Assembly: GCF_001704635.1 (NCBI RefSeq)
Contig: NZ_MAXF01000012.1
Coordinates: 1-46,245, forward strand
Direction: 5' to 3'
From: Streptomyces sparsogenes
GTDB taxonomy: Bacteria > Actinomycetota > Actinomycetes > Streptomycetales > Streptomycetaceae
DNA: 46,245 nt
A model generated the notes under the pieces. It was not told where the DNA came from. It saw only the letters and a program-made list of their open reading frames with translations, and did not search any database. Each line of letters begins with the position of its first letter. Positions within the stretch are counted from its first letter, which is position 1. A program made the position numbers and the translations under genes. This document shows, piece after piece, positions 15,074 through 24,840 of this stretch.

Positions 15074-16236
15074 TCGGCGTGACACCGGGCGAGCACCTCC
15101 CTGGCGAGCTGGCGGTAGGCGGCGGCACCGACGGAGTTGGACGCGTACGTGGTGATCGGCTCACCCGCGACCGTGGTCTCGGGGAAGCGGACCGTGCGGC
15201 CGATGACCGTGTGGTAGACGTGGTCGTCGAACGCCTCGACCACCCGCGCCAGGACCTCACGGCTGTGCACGGTGCGCGAGTCGTACATCGTGGCGAGGAT
15301 GCCGTCGAGTTCGAGGTCGGGGTTGAGCCGCTCCTGGACCTTCTCGATCGTCTCGGTGAGCAACGCCACACCGCGCAGGGCGAAGAACTCGCACTCGAGC
15401 GGCACGATCACCTTGTGCGCCGCGGTGAGCGCGTTCACGGTGAGCAGGCCGAGCGAGGGCTGGCAGTCGATGACGATGTAGTCGTAGTCCGCCATCAGCG
15501 GCTTGAGCGCGCGCTGGAGGGTGGACTCCCGGGCGACCTCGCTGACCAGCTGCACCTCGGCGGCCGACAAGTCGATATTGCTGGGCAGCAGGTCCATGTT
15601 GGGCACGGCCGTCTTGAGCAGCACCTCGTCGGCCGACATGCCCCGCTCCATGAGCAGGTTGTAGACCGTGAGGTCCAGCTCCATCGGGTTGACGCCGAGG
15701 CCGACCGACAGGGCGCCCTGCGGGTCGAAGTCGACGAGCAGCACCCGGCGTCCGTATTCGGCGAGGGCCGCGCCCAGGTTGATGGTGGAGGTGGTCTTGC
15801 CGACGCCGCCCTTTTGGTTGCACATCGCGATGATCTTCGCGGGGCCGTGGTCGGTCAGCGGTCCGGGGATCGGGAAGTAGGGCAGCGGCCGCCCGGTGGG
15901 GCCGATGCGCTCGCGTCGCTGGCGGGCCGCGTCGGGCGCGAGTGTGGCCGCGTACTCGGGGTCCGGCTCGTACTCGGCGTCCGGGTCGTAGAAGTGCCCG
16001 TCGGGGAGGTCGTCGTAGTCGGCGAAGCGGGCGGGATCCATGCCCCCCTGGTCGCCGGCCATGGCGTTCACGTGATGGCCGTCCATGCTCTGACTCTGGT
16101 GGGCTGTCGTCATGTTCTGGTGCGTGGCGAAGGTGTGGACAGCGACAGAGCCGACAGCCTCGAGCCCCGTGGGACCCTGGCCCCGCGCAGCCGATCCTGG
16201 TTGACCACCCCCGGGAGAAAATGTCGACTCATTCAC
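15070..16236 (-). CDS. ParA-family (MinD/ParA) chromosome segregation ATPase, orphan
   Basis: A 388-residue ParA-type deviant Walker ATPase. A hydrophilic N-terminal extension of ~130 residues with an acidic Tyr/Asp/Pro part (PDAEYEPDPEYA) precedes the ATPase core. The core has Walker A CNQKGGVGKTTST (P-loop 142-149, with the signature Lys), switch region VDFDPQGALSVGLG, and VIDCQPSLGLLTVNAL. It is not next to parB or the origin, so it is a second, orphan ParA. The neighbours are an RHH-like gene and scpAB, which points to a link between nucleoid positioning and condensin. A paralogue in this place has, as I recall, been called ParH in S. coelicolor. GTG 16236 is preceded by AAGGAGGT. Confidence 0.9.
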   Translation of the reverse strand: MNESTFSPGGGQPGSAARGQGPTGLEAVGSVAVHTFATHQNMTTAHQSQSMDGHHVNAMAGDQGGMDPARFADYDDLPDGHFYDPDAEYEPDPEYAATLAPDAARQRRERIGPTGRPLPYFPIPGPLTDHGPAKIIAMCNQKGGVGKTTSTINLGAALAEYGRRVLLVDFDPQGALSVGLGVNPMELDLTVYNLLMERGMSADEVLLKTAVPNMDLLPSNIDLSAAEVQLVSEVARESTLQRALKPLMADYDYIVIDCQPSLGLLTVNALTAAHKVIVPLECEFFALRGVALLTETIEKVQERLNPDLELDGILATMYDSRTVHSREVLARVVEAFDDHVYHTVIGRTVRFPETTVAGEPITTYASNSVGAAAYRQLAREVLARCHAE

Positions 16237-16598
16237 AAGTCGTCCTACCTCCTTGGTGACCAGGAAATTTCTAGATAGGTCAGCGTGACACCATGCCGAC
16301 GGTTGGCGACTCTATGGCGTGTCGGCGGTTCGCAGCAACACAATCCACCGGAGACGGCAGGATGTGTCGGCAATCGAACACCGCGCTGTCAAGGGCGTAT
16401 GGGGCGCGAAGCGAGGATTCCTCGACCGGCAAAGCGCCTGAATGGTTACTTTTAGGGCGAGTTGACAGAGAGGCCTGTCACCCGCGTTACGGGTCGTATC
16501 GGACACATCAACGGCCGGGTCCCGCCCTTCGGCAAGACCCGGCCGGATGCCCGTTATTGACCTGTTGTTGACGGTCGGAGTTGACCGCCCGGCCGGTT
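16237..16598. other. 362-bp intergenic region between parA and ald
   Basis: No convincing gene. On the parA side it holds a strong AAGGAGGT ribosome binding site and a TTGACA hexamer on the minus strand (16392-16387) without a clear -10. In the middle is a spaced inverted repeat TGACAG-N6-CTGTCA (16463-16480). On the ald side is the ald terminator (16512-16545). A 92-codon open frame on the plus strand (16293-16571) lacks codon bias and is judged spurious. Confidence 0.6.
16512..16545 (-). terminator. Terminator of ald
   Basis: cggccgggtc (16512-16521) pairs perfectly with gacccggccg (16536-16545) around a 14-base loop, about 55 bases past the ald stop. GC-rich stem with only a short T-containing tail, as is usual in Streptomyces. 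Confidence 0.65.
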
Positions 16599-17723
16599 TC
16601 AGCCGAGCAGGGAGCTCAGTTCGACGGACGTCATACCGTGCGCCTCGGCGACCGGCCCGTAAACGACCTCGCCCTCATGGACGTTGAGCCCCTTGGCCAG
16701 CGCCGCGTCCCGGCGCAGCGCCTCCCGCCAGCCGCGGTTGGCCAGCTCCACGATGTACGGCAACGTGGCGTTGGTGAGCGCGTGGGTGGAGGTGTTGGGC
16801 ACCGCGCCCGGCATGTTGGCCACGCAGTAGAAGACCGACTCGTGGACCGTGAAGGTCGGCTCGGCGTGGGTGGTGGGCCGGGAGTCCTCGAAGCAGCCGC
16901 CCTGGTCGATCGCGATGTCGACAAGTACACTTCCGGGCTTCATCCGGGAGACCATCTCGTTGGTGACCAGCTTGGGCGCCTTGGCGCCGGGGATGAGCAC
17001 CGCGCCGATGACGAGGTCGGCGGCGAGCACGGCCTTCTCCAGCTCGTAGGCGTTGGAGGAGATGGTCTGCACCCGGTTGCCGAAGATCTTGTCGGCCTCG
17101 CGCAGCTTGTTGATGTCCTTGTCGAGCAGGGTGACGTGGAAGCCCATGCCGAGGGCGATCTGCACGGCGTTCCAGCCGGAGACGCCGCCGCCGATGACCA
17201 CGGCCCGGCCCGCCGCCACGCCCGGGACCCCGCCGGGCAGCACCCCGCGCCCGCCGGCCGACCGCATCAGGTGGTACGCGCCGACCTGGGGCGCGATCCG
17301 GCCCGCGACCTCGGACATCGGGGCGAGCAGCGGCAGCGCGCGGCCCGCGGTCTCGACCGTCTCGTAGGCGATGGCGGTGGTGCCGGACTCCAGCAGCGCG
17401 TCCGTGCAGGCCCGGGAGGCGGCCAGGTGGAGGTAGGTGAAGAGGGTCTGGTCCTTGCGCAGCCGGTGGTACTCCTCCGCGATGGGCTCCTTGACCTTCA
17501 GCAGCAGGTCGGCGGTGGCCCAGACGTCGTCCGCGGAGCCGAGGATGCCCGCGCCGGCGGCCGTGTACTCCTCGTCCGTGATGGAGGAGCCGAGGCCGGC
17601 GCCCCGCTCCACGAAGACCTCATGGCCGCCGCGGACCAGCTCATGCACCCCGGCGGGGGTGATGGCCACGCGGAACTCGTTGTTCTTGACCTCGCGGGGA
17701 ATGCCGACCTTCACGTCGATCAC
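16599..17723 (-). CDS. ald: Alanine dehydrogenase
   Basis: A 374-residue NAD-dependent enzyme interconverting L-alanine with pyruvate and ammonia. It opens with the family signature VKVGIPREVKNNEFRVAITP; the active-site lysine and histidine regions VKEPIAEEYH and TLFTYLHLAA follow. The Rossmann loop VVIGGGVSGWNAVQIALGMG, then IGAVLIPGAKAPKLV and the PGAVPNTSTHALTNATLPY motif complete the fold. GTG 17723 matches the start of relatives; a frame upstream to 17840 shows no similarity. A plausible promoter and a TGCAATGCA palindrome lie upstream, consistent with amino-acid-responsive (Lrp-type) control, which is inference. It is transcribed alone and ends in a hairpin. Confidence 0.96.
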   Translation of the reverse strand: MIDVKVGIPREVKNNEFRVAITPAGVHELVRGGHEVFVERGAGLGSSITDEEYTAAGAGILGSADDVWATADLLLKVKEPIAEEYHRLRKDQTLFTYLHLAASRACTDALLESGTTAIAYETVETAGRALPLLAPMSEVAGRIAPQVGAYHLMRSAGGRGVLPGGVPGVAAGRAVVIGGGVSGWNAVQIALGMGFHVTLLDKDINKLREADKIFGNRVQTISSNAYELEKAVLAADLVIGAVLIPGAKAPKLVTNEMVSRMKPGSVLVDIAIDQGGCFEDSRPTTHAEPTFTVHESVFYCVANMPGAVPNTSTHALTNATLPYIVELANRGWREALRRDAALAKGLNVHEGEVVYGPVAEAHGMTSVELSSLLG

Positions 17724-17818
17724 GGTCCTTGAATCTGGGGGGGGATATCCGGGTTTTACGCAGACAAACCGGAATGCGTCCGCATGCCGGAGACGACCGC
17801 AACAATCGCGGTACACCC

Positions 17819-17846
17819 AGTCTAATGAAGGATGCCGCACTGTCTA
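17819..17846 (-). promoter_or_regulatory. Candidate sigma-HrdB promoter of ald
   Basis: On the minus strand TAGACA (17846-17841) and TAGACT (17824-17819) are separated by 16 bases. The nearby 9-bp palindrome TGCAATGCA (within 17850-17859), just upstream of the -35, could bind an Lrp/AsnC-type regulator. No other clear promoter is seen before ald. Confidence 0.45.
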
Positions 17847-17859
17847 GCCTTGCATTGCA

Positions 17860-19998
17860 TCAATCTTCCGCTGATCCACCACTGGTTTCGTAGGCCGTCG
17901 ACCGCTGTCGGGCCGCCAGTCGCCGCGCGGCGCGCCGATGCGCCTCCGCCGCACCCGGGTCGCCGAGCCGGTCCAGGGCGTCCGCGGCCCGCAGCGCGCC
18001 CTGCGGATTGCCCGCCCGGCGGAAGGCGGCCCCGGCCGCCCGCCAGGAGCGCAGCGCCTCGCCCCACTGGCCGGTGCGGGAGTGGACCGCGCCCAGCCGC
18101 TCGTACAGCCTGGCCTCGCCGATCCGGTCGCCGCGGGAGAGCCGCAGCTCGAGCGCGCGCCCGTACCAGTCGGCCGCCCGGTGCCAGTCCCCCAGGTCCT
18201 CGTAGGTGCCGCCGATGGACTCCAGCGAGCGCCCGGTGGTGTACGGGTCGCCCGCCTCCCGGGCCGCCTCCAGGGCGTGCTTGTAGCGGACCAGCGACTC
18301 CTCCACCCGGCCCGCCCGCGCGTCCAGGTCGCCCAGGTTGAGCAGCGCCGCGGCCTCCTCGACCGGCAGGTCGCGGCGGCGGGCCACGTCGAGCACCAGC
18401 CGGTGCAGCCCGTACAGCTCGGGGGCGGCCTCCTCGGCGCTCCGGTGGGCGCCCAGCGCGTGCGTCAGCGCGCCCACCAGGCGGCGCGCCAGCGTGTCGA
18501 GCCCGCCGTCCTCGACGGCCAGCCGGGCGGCCTCCAGCAGCACCGGCAGCCGCGACTCCAGCCACTCGGCGGCGGCCGCCGACGAGGGGAACCGCAGCGG
18601 CCGCGGCATCCCCGCCAGCTTCCTGCGGGCGGCCGAGCCGGGCGGCTCGGCGGCCAGGCGGCAGGCGTGGAGCTGCCGCACGGTCCGCTCCAGCATCCGG
18701 GCCCCCGCCAGCTCCACCTCGGCCGGGCGCTCCTGGGCGCGCAGCGCCGCCCGCAGCATCGGCACCAGACAGCCGGGCACCAGGTACTGGCGCTGCCCCA
18801 GCGGACGCAGCAGACCGTGGGCGACGAAGCCCTCCAGCGCGGCCTCGGCGTCCGGCACCGAGCAGCCGGCCAGCGCGGACGCCAGGTGCGGGTCGGCCCA
18901 GCCGCCGGGCGCGAGCACCAGCAGCCGCAGCAGCCGGGCGGCGGCGGGCGGCAGCGCCTCGTACGCCAGCCGGAAGGCGCGGGCCAGCGGGCGCGCGCCG
19001 CGGTCCTGGTCGCCGACGGTCGGCGGCAGCTCCCGCAGCCGCTTCACCGCGTCGGCGACGGACGTCTGGGAGCGGGCGGCCAGCCAGCCGCCCACCAGGA
19101 CCAGCGCGGCGGGCTGGCCGCCGCACTCCTCGACGAGCGACTGCGCGGCCGTCGGGTCGACGGTGATGCGGGTCGTCCCGGCGTACTGCGCGAGCAGCCC
19201 GATGGCCGCGCTCACATCGAGCCCGCCGAGCGTGCACGGCCGCACATCGGGCACCCCGGTCAACGGGCCCCGCGAGACGGCGACGACCAGGCTGTCCGGC
19301 GCGTCCGGCAGCAGCGCGTCCACCTGCTCGGCGCCGACCGCGTCGTCGAACAGCAGCAGGGCGCGCCTGCCCGCCAGCGCCTCGCGCAGCGCCTCGCACA
19401 GCTCGTCCTCGTCCGCCCCGGCCACGACCTTCACCCCGAGCACGGCCAGCAGGTCGCGGGCGGTCCGCTCCAGGGGCACCGGATCGCCCGCCGAGGTGGC
19501 CAGCCGCGCGCGCAGCACCCCGTCGGGGTAGTCGTCGGCCAGCCGCCGCACCAGCTCCTCGGCCAGCGCGGTGCGGCCAGAGCCGGGACGGCCCGCGATC
19601 AGCAGCACCCGGCTGCGGGGCGCCTTGCGGCCGGCGAGGGTGTCCAGGCCGGCCCGCTCGATGTCGGCGCGCAGCGCCAGCAGCTCGCGCCGCCGCCCCG
19701 CGAAGCCCGAGCCCACGGAGGCCGCCGCCGCGAACAGCACGGCGCGCGTCGCGCCGCTCCACAGGCCGCCCGCGTCGCGTTCGGACGCCTGCCGGTCGAG
19801 GGGAGGCTCGGCGCGCCCGGCGGGGGCCGGAGCCTGCCCGGCGGGGGGTTCGGCGCGCCCGGTCGCGGGGCGGTCGGCGGCCCGGGGCGACGGGGTGGCG
19901 CGGCGGGGCGCGGGGCGGGGCTGGGGTCCGGCGGCAGGCGGCGGCTGCCGCCTTTGGGGGGTCGGCGCCCCATCGGTGTCGACCGCCTGCTCCGCCAC
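17860..19998 (-). CDS. Nucleotide-binding domain / TPR protein with altered Walker A
   Basis: A 712-residue STAND-like protein. A Pro/Arg/Ala-rich disordered N-terminus (to ~90) leads to an AAA/NB-ARC-like domain with P-loop GRPGSGRT (residues 136-143) and Walker B ALLLFDD (~213-219). The helical part then shows ECGGQPAALVLVGGWLA, the GLPLA-like motif of NB-ARC proteins. The C-terminus holds at least four tetratricopeptide repeats (LNLGDLDARAGRVEESLVRY, YEDLGDWHRAADWYGRALEL). Oddity: the essential Walker A lysine is arginine, so ATP turnover may be weak or absent. GTG 19998 is preceded by GGGAG. Probably an intracellular signalling or scaffold protein; no effector domain is visible, so a defence role is not supported. 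Confidence 0.82.
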   Translation of the reverse strand: MAEQAVDTDGAPTPQRRQPPPAAGPQPRPAPRRATPSPRAADRPATGRAEPPAGQAPAPAGRAEPPLDRQASERDAGGLWSGATRAVLFAAAASVGSGFAGRRRELLALRADIERAGLDTLAGRKAPRSRVLLIAGRPGSGRTALAEELVRRLADDYPDGVLRARLATSAGDPVPLERTARDLLAVLGVKVVAGADEDELCEALREALAGRRALLLFDDAVGAEQVDALLPDAPDSLVVAVSRGPLTGVPDVRPCTLGGLDVSAAIGLLAQYAGTTRITVDPTAAQSLVEECGGQPAALVLVGGWLAARSQTSVADAVKRLRELPPTVGDQDRGARPLARAFRLAYEALPPAAARLLRLLVLAPGGWADPHLASALAGCSVPDAEAALEGFVAHGLLRPLGQRQYLVPGCLVPMLRAALRAQERPAEVELAGARMLERTVRQLHACRLAAEPPGSAARRKLAGMPRPLRFPSSAAAAEWLESRLPVLLEAARLAVEDGGLDTLARRLVGALTHALGAHRSAEEAAPELYGLHRLVLDVARRRDLPVEEAAALLNLGDLDARAGRVEESLVRYKHALEAAREAGDPYTTGRSLESIGGTYEDLGDWHRAADWYGRALELRLSRGDRIGEARLYERLGAVHSRTGQWGEALRSWRAAGAAFRRAGNPQGALRAADALDRLGDPGAAEAHRRAARRLAARQRSTAYETSGGSAED

Positions 19999-20210
19999 GG
20001 GCCCCACTCCCGTCCACCTGCGCGTACGAACCCGCCGCGGGTGCGGTCGGGATCCCTCCGAGCGTAGTTCACCGCGCGTCAGCACTCCGGCACTCCCGGC
20101 CGATGCGGCGGAGAGAAAATCACCTGATCGGATGCGCCGATGTTCGGATTGGGGTGGTCTTTCCCGTCTTTCCCCCAGGAGCGCGGCCGTGGCCGGGCCG
20201 GGGGGTGGGG

Positions 20211-20837
20211 CTACGCCTCGAAGGGACGGGCCGGCCAGGGGGCGTTCGCCGGGCGGAGGGCCTCGAAGCCGGCGCCCGTCCGCGCGGCGAGGGCCGCCAG
20301 GGCGCCGACCGCCAGGCAGGTGTTGTGCAGTTCGCCCGCCAGGACGCCGGCGACCAGATCGTCGAGGGGGACGCGGGCCAGCTCCATGTCCGCCTCCTCG
20401 TGGTCCCCCTCGTACCGCTCGCCCTCGGCCTCGGAGATCCCCCGGGCCAGGAAGATCCGCACGGCCTCGTCACTGCCGCCCGGCGAGGGGTAGACGTCGG
20501 TCAGCACCCGCCAGTCGTCGGCCTTGACGTGGGCCTCCTCGTACAGCTCCCGCTGGGCGGCGTGCAGCGGGTTCTCGCCGGGTACGTCGAGCAGGCCGGC
20601 CGGGATCTCCCACAGCCGCTGCCGCACCGGGTGGCGGTACTGGCGCACCACGACCACACGGCCCTCGCCGTCGAGGGCGAGGACGGCCACCGACCCGGGG
20701 TGGGTCTGGTAGTCGCGGGACGACCGGGAGCCGTCCGGCATGACCACCTCGTCGGTGCGCACACCGGTCTTGTGGCCGGTGAACGGCGTCTCGGTGGCGG
20801 TGACCCGCCACTCCTCGGGGGTGTCCGTGATGCGCAT
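20211..20837 (-). CDS. Nudix hydrolase, ADP-ribose pyrophosphatase type
   Basis: A 208-residue Nudix enzyme likely to hydrolyse ADP-ribose to AMP and ribose-5-phosphate. The Nudix box spans about residues 81-103: GLLDVPGENPLHAAQRELYEE has the E-x7-RE-x2-EE core metal ligands, with one extra residue before the first Glu and a His in place of the final Gly. The strand QYRHPVRQRLWEIPAG before the box is typical of ADP-ribose pyrophosphatases. ATG 20837 follows GAGAGGAAAC, a good ribosome binding site; an upstream frame is non-homologous. It lies 107 bases after pyrG, but a strong hairpin separates them. Confidence 0.92.
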   Translation of the reverse strand: MRITDTPEEWRVTATETPFTGHKTGVRTDEVVMPDGSRSSRDYQTHPGSVAVLALDGEGRVVVVRQYRHPVRQRLWEIPAGLLDVPGENPLHAAQRELYEEAHVKADDWRVLTDVYPSPGGSDEAVRIFLARGISEAEGERYEGDHEEADMELARVPLDDLVAGVLAGELHNTCLAVGALAALAARTGAGFEALRPANAPWPARPFEA

Positions 20838-20890
20838 GTTTCCTCTCAGCAACACTTGTGGCTCGGCTCGCAAGCGAACCGAGCCGGCGG

Positions 20891-20936
20891 GTGGGCCCGG
20901 GCGGGGGCGGCGGGGGCCGCTTCCGCCCGGGCCCAC
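20891..20936 (-). terminator. Terminator of pyrG
   Basis: gtgggcccgggcgg (20891-20904) pairs perfectly with ccgcccgggcccac (20923-20936), a 14-bp stem starting 9 bases after the pyrG stop. It lies upstream of the Nudix start, so the Nudix gene may have its own promoter or depend on read-through. Confidence 0.75.
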
Positions 20937-20944
20937 CGTAGTCC

Positions 20945-22621
<1,677 letters not shown>

Positions 22622-23017
22622 GAGGGGGCTCCCGTGGTCGCGAGGTGAGGGGCGGGGTGCGGCAGCCGCCCCGGTTTTCCGGGGGCGCCGTCGGTGAGGT
22701 TCGGGGGGTTTGCGCCCACCGCTCCACGGGCTACCAGGGTATCAGTGCGCCCTGGGGGCCGCTGGGGGTGCGGCTGCGCGACGGGGCGAACACCATGCGT
22801 GACCTGGCCACCCGATCGGCCGTCGGGATCCGAGCCACGATGTGGGACGGCTCGAGCGGATCACTGTTCTCCGTCGTATCCTGCTCGGACGCAATGCTGC
22901 GAGCCGGCCGGCTAGGCACCACCAGCACGCCCCCGGAACCAAGCGCTCGTCGAGAACTTCCGAGACCGTGGAAAAATGCCTTTCAGGGCACCGCGGCCGT
23001 TCGAATGGGGATAGTAC
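22622..23017. other. 396-bp divergent intergenic region between pyrG and the GH15 gene
   Basis: No gene supported. Towards pyrG it holds a 6-bp stem hairpin in the transcribed leader (ccccgg-tttt-ccgggg, 22669-22684) and an extended -10 element (agggtatca, read TGATACCCT on the minus strand). Towards the GH15 gene there is a perfect 12-bp palindrome agccggccggct (22902-22913), a possible operator. Short open frames here lack bias. Confidence 0.5.
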
Positions 23018-24820
23018 GTGGCCGGGCGTATCGAGGACTACGCACTGATCGGTGATATGCAGACCGCCGCCCTGGTCTGCAGAGACGGCACGGTCGACTG
23101 GCTTTGTCTGCCGCGCTTCGATTCGCATGCCGTCTTCGCCGGGCTGCTGGGCACCGAGGAGCACGGCTTCTGGCGCCTGGGGCCCGCCCAGGCCGCGGGC
23201 GCCACGCCCCCGGCCGCCGACCGCCGCCGCTACCGGGGGGACTCGCTGGTCCTCGAGTCGGAGTGGGACACCCCGCGCGGCACGGTCCGCGTGATCGACT
23301 TCATGCCGCCGCGCGACGGGGCCCCGCAGCTGGTGCGGATCGTCGAGGGCGTCAGCGGCCGGGTGCCGATGCGCTCGGCGCTGCGGATGCGCTTCTCGTA
23401 CGGCTGGGTCGTGCCGTGGGTGCACAAGATCGACGCGCGGACGGTCGCGGTCGCCGGGCCCGACTCGGTGTGGCTGGACACCGAGGTCGACACCTACGGC
23501 AAGGACCTGACCACCTACTCGGACTTCACGGTCGCCCCCGGCGACCGGATCGCCTTCACCATCAGCTGGCAGCCCTCGCACCGCGAGGCGCCCGCGCTGC
23601 CGGACCCGGAGGGCGCCCTGGAGGCGACCGAGGTCTTCTGGCGCGAGTGGGTCGAGCACTGTACGTACCACGGCCCCTACCGGGACGCGGTGGTCCGCTC
23701 GCTGATCACCCTCAAGGCGCTCACCTACGCCCCCACCGGCGGCATCGTCGCCGCGCCCACCACCTCGCTGCCCGAGGAGATCGGCGGCGTCCGCAACTGG
23801 GACTACCGCTACACCTGGCTGCGGGACGCGGCGATCACCCTGTCGTCCCTGCTGCGCACCGGCTACCGCGAGGAGGCGCGCGCCTGGCGCGAGTGGCTGC
23901 TGCGCGCGGTCGCGGGCGACCCGGAGAACCTCCAGATCATGTACGGCATCGCGGGCGAGCGCGAGCTGGGCGAGGCCGAGCTGCCCTGGCTGCCCGGCTA
24001 CGAGGGCTCCCAGCCCGTCCGGGTGGGCAACGGCGCGGCCGGACAGCTCCAGCTGGACGTGTACGGCGAGGTCACCGAGGCGCTGCACCTGGCGCACATG
24101 ACCGGCCTGGCCCGCAACGACTACGCGAGCGTGCTGCAGCTGAAGCTGATCCGCTACCTCGAGGAGCACTGGGACGAGCCGGACGAGGGCATCTGGGAGG
24201 TGCGCGGGCCGCGCCGGCACTTCGTGCACTCCAAGGTGATGGCCTGGGTCGCGGTGGACCGCACCGTCAAGCTCATCGAATCGGGCGACGTGGACGGGCC
24301 GTTGGACCGCTGGCGGGAACTGCGCGACGAGATCCACCGCGATGTGTGCGAGAAGGGCTACGACGCCGAGCGCAACACCTTCACCCAGTCCTACGGCTCC
24401 CGGGAGCTGGACGCCTCGCTGCTGCTGATCCCGCAGATGGGCTTCCTGCCGCCGGACGACAAGCGGGTCATCGGGACCATCGAGGCCATCCAGCGGGAGC
24501 TGTCGACCCCCGACGGCTTCGTCCTGCGCTACCCGACGGCCGGCGAGGACGCGGGCGTGGACGGCCTGGAGGGCGACGAGGGGGCCTTCCTGGCCTGCTC
24601 GTTCTGGCTCGCCGACGACCTGGCGATGATCGGGCGGGTCGACGAGGCACGCAAGCTCTTCGAGAAGCTGCTCTCGCTCCGCAACGACCTGGGGCTGCTG
24701 GCCGAGGAGTGGGACCCGCGGCTGCAGCGGCAGGTGGGCAACTTCCCGCAGGCCTTCAGCCATGTGCCGCTGATCGACACGGCGCTGCGGCTGACCGCGT
24801 CCGGGGCGTACGGAGGGTAG
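23018..24820 (+). CDS. Glycoside hydrolase family 15 (glucoamylase-like, possibly trehalase)
   Basis: A 600-residue cytosolic GH15 enzyme (no signal peptide). The N-terminal beta-sandwich begins RIEDYALIGDMQTAALVCRD, as in the actinobacterial trehalase/glucoamylase group. The (alpha/alpha)6 barrel shows NWDYRYTWLRDAAITL (about residues 262-278), WEVRGPRRHFVHSKVMAWVA with the likely general acid, and LGLLAEEWDPRLQRQVGNFPQ with the likely general base. Mycobacterial relatives hydrolyse trehalose, so an alpha-glucosidase or trehalase acting on intracellular trehalose is most likely. GTG 23018 gives the full conserved N-terminus. The PucR regulator follows after 20 bases, probably on one transcript. 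Confidence 0.9.
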   Translation: MAGRIEDYALIGDMQTAALVCRDGTVDWLCLPRFDSHAVFAGLLGTEEHGFWRLGPAQAAGATPPAADRRRYRGDSLVLESEWDTPRGTVRVIDFMPPRDGAPQLVRIVEGVSGRVPMRSALRMRFSYGWVVPWVHKIDARTVAVAGPDSVWLDTEVDTYGKDLTTYSDFTVAPGDRIAFTISWQPSHREAPALPDPEGALEATEVFWREWVEHCTYHGPYRDAVVRSLITLKALTYAPTGGIVAAPTTSLPEEIGGVRNWDYRYTWLRDAAITLSSLLRTGYREEARAWREWLLRAVAGDPENLQIMYGIAGERELGEAELPWLPGYEGSQPVRVGNGAAGQLQLDVYGEVTEALHLAHMTGLARNDYASVLQLKLIRYLEEHWDEPDEGIWEVRGPRRHFVHSKVMAWVAVDRTVKLIESGDVDGPLDRWRELRDEIHRDVCEKGYDAERNTFTQSYGSRELDASLLLIPQMGFLPPDDKRVIGTIEAIQRELSTPDGFVLRYPTAGEDAGVDGLEGDEGAFLACSFWLADDLAMIGRVDEARKLFEKLLSLRNDLGLLAEEWDPRLQRQVGNFPQAFSHVPLIDTALRLTASGAYGG

Positions 24821-24840
24821 GCCAGGTCACGTACCCGCCC

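Noticed and set aside
16237..16511. parS centromere next to parA
   Set aside because: No TGTTTCACGTGAAACA-type 16-mer anywhere in the region.
16293..16571. 92-codon open frame in the parA-ald gap
   Set aside because: No codon bias, no ribosome binding site, and it runs through the ald terminator hairpin.
17860..19998. Anti-phage STAND (Avs-like) system
   Set aside because: Lacks any effector domain (nuclease, TIR, membrane), the Walker A lysine is altered, and it lies among housekeeping genes.
22902..22913. Perfect palindrome agccggccggct as a strong operator
   Set aside because: A 12-bp GC-only palindrome is expected by chance in such DNA and it lacks a known regulator consensus; retained only as a weak mention in the intergenic entry.
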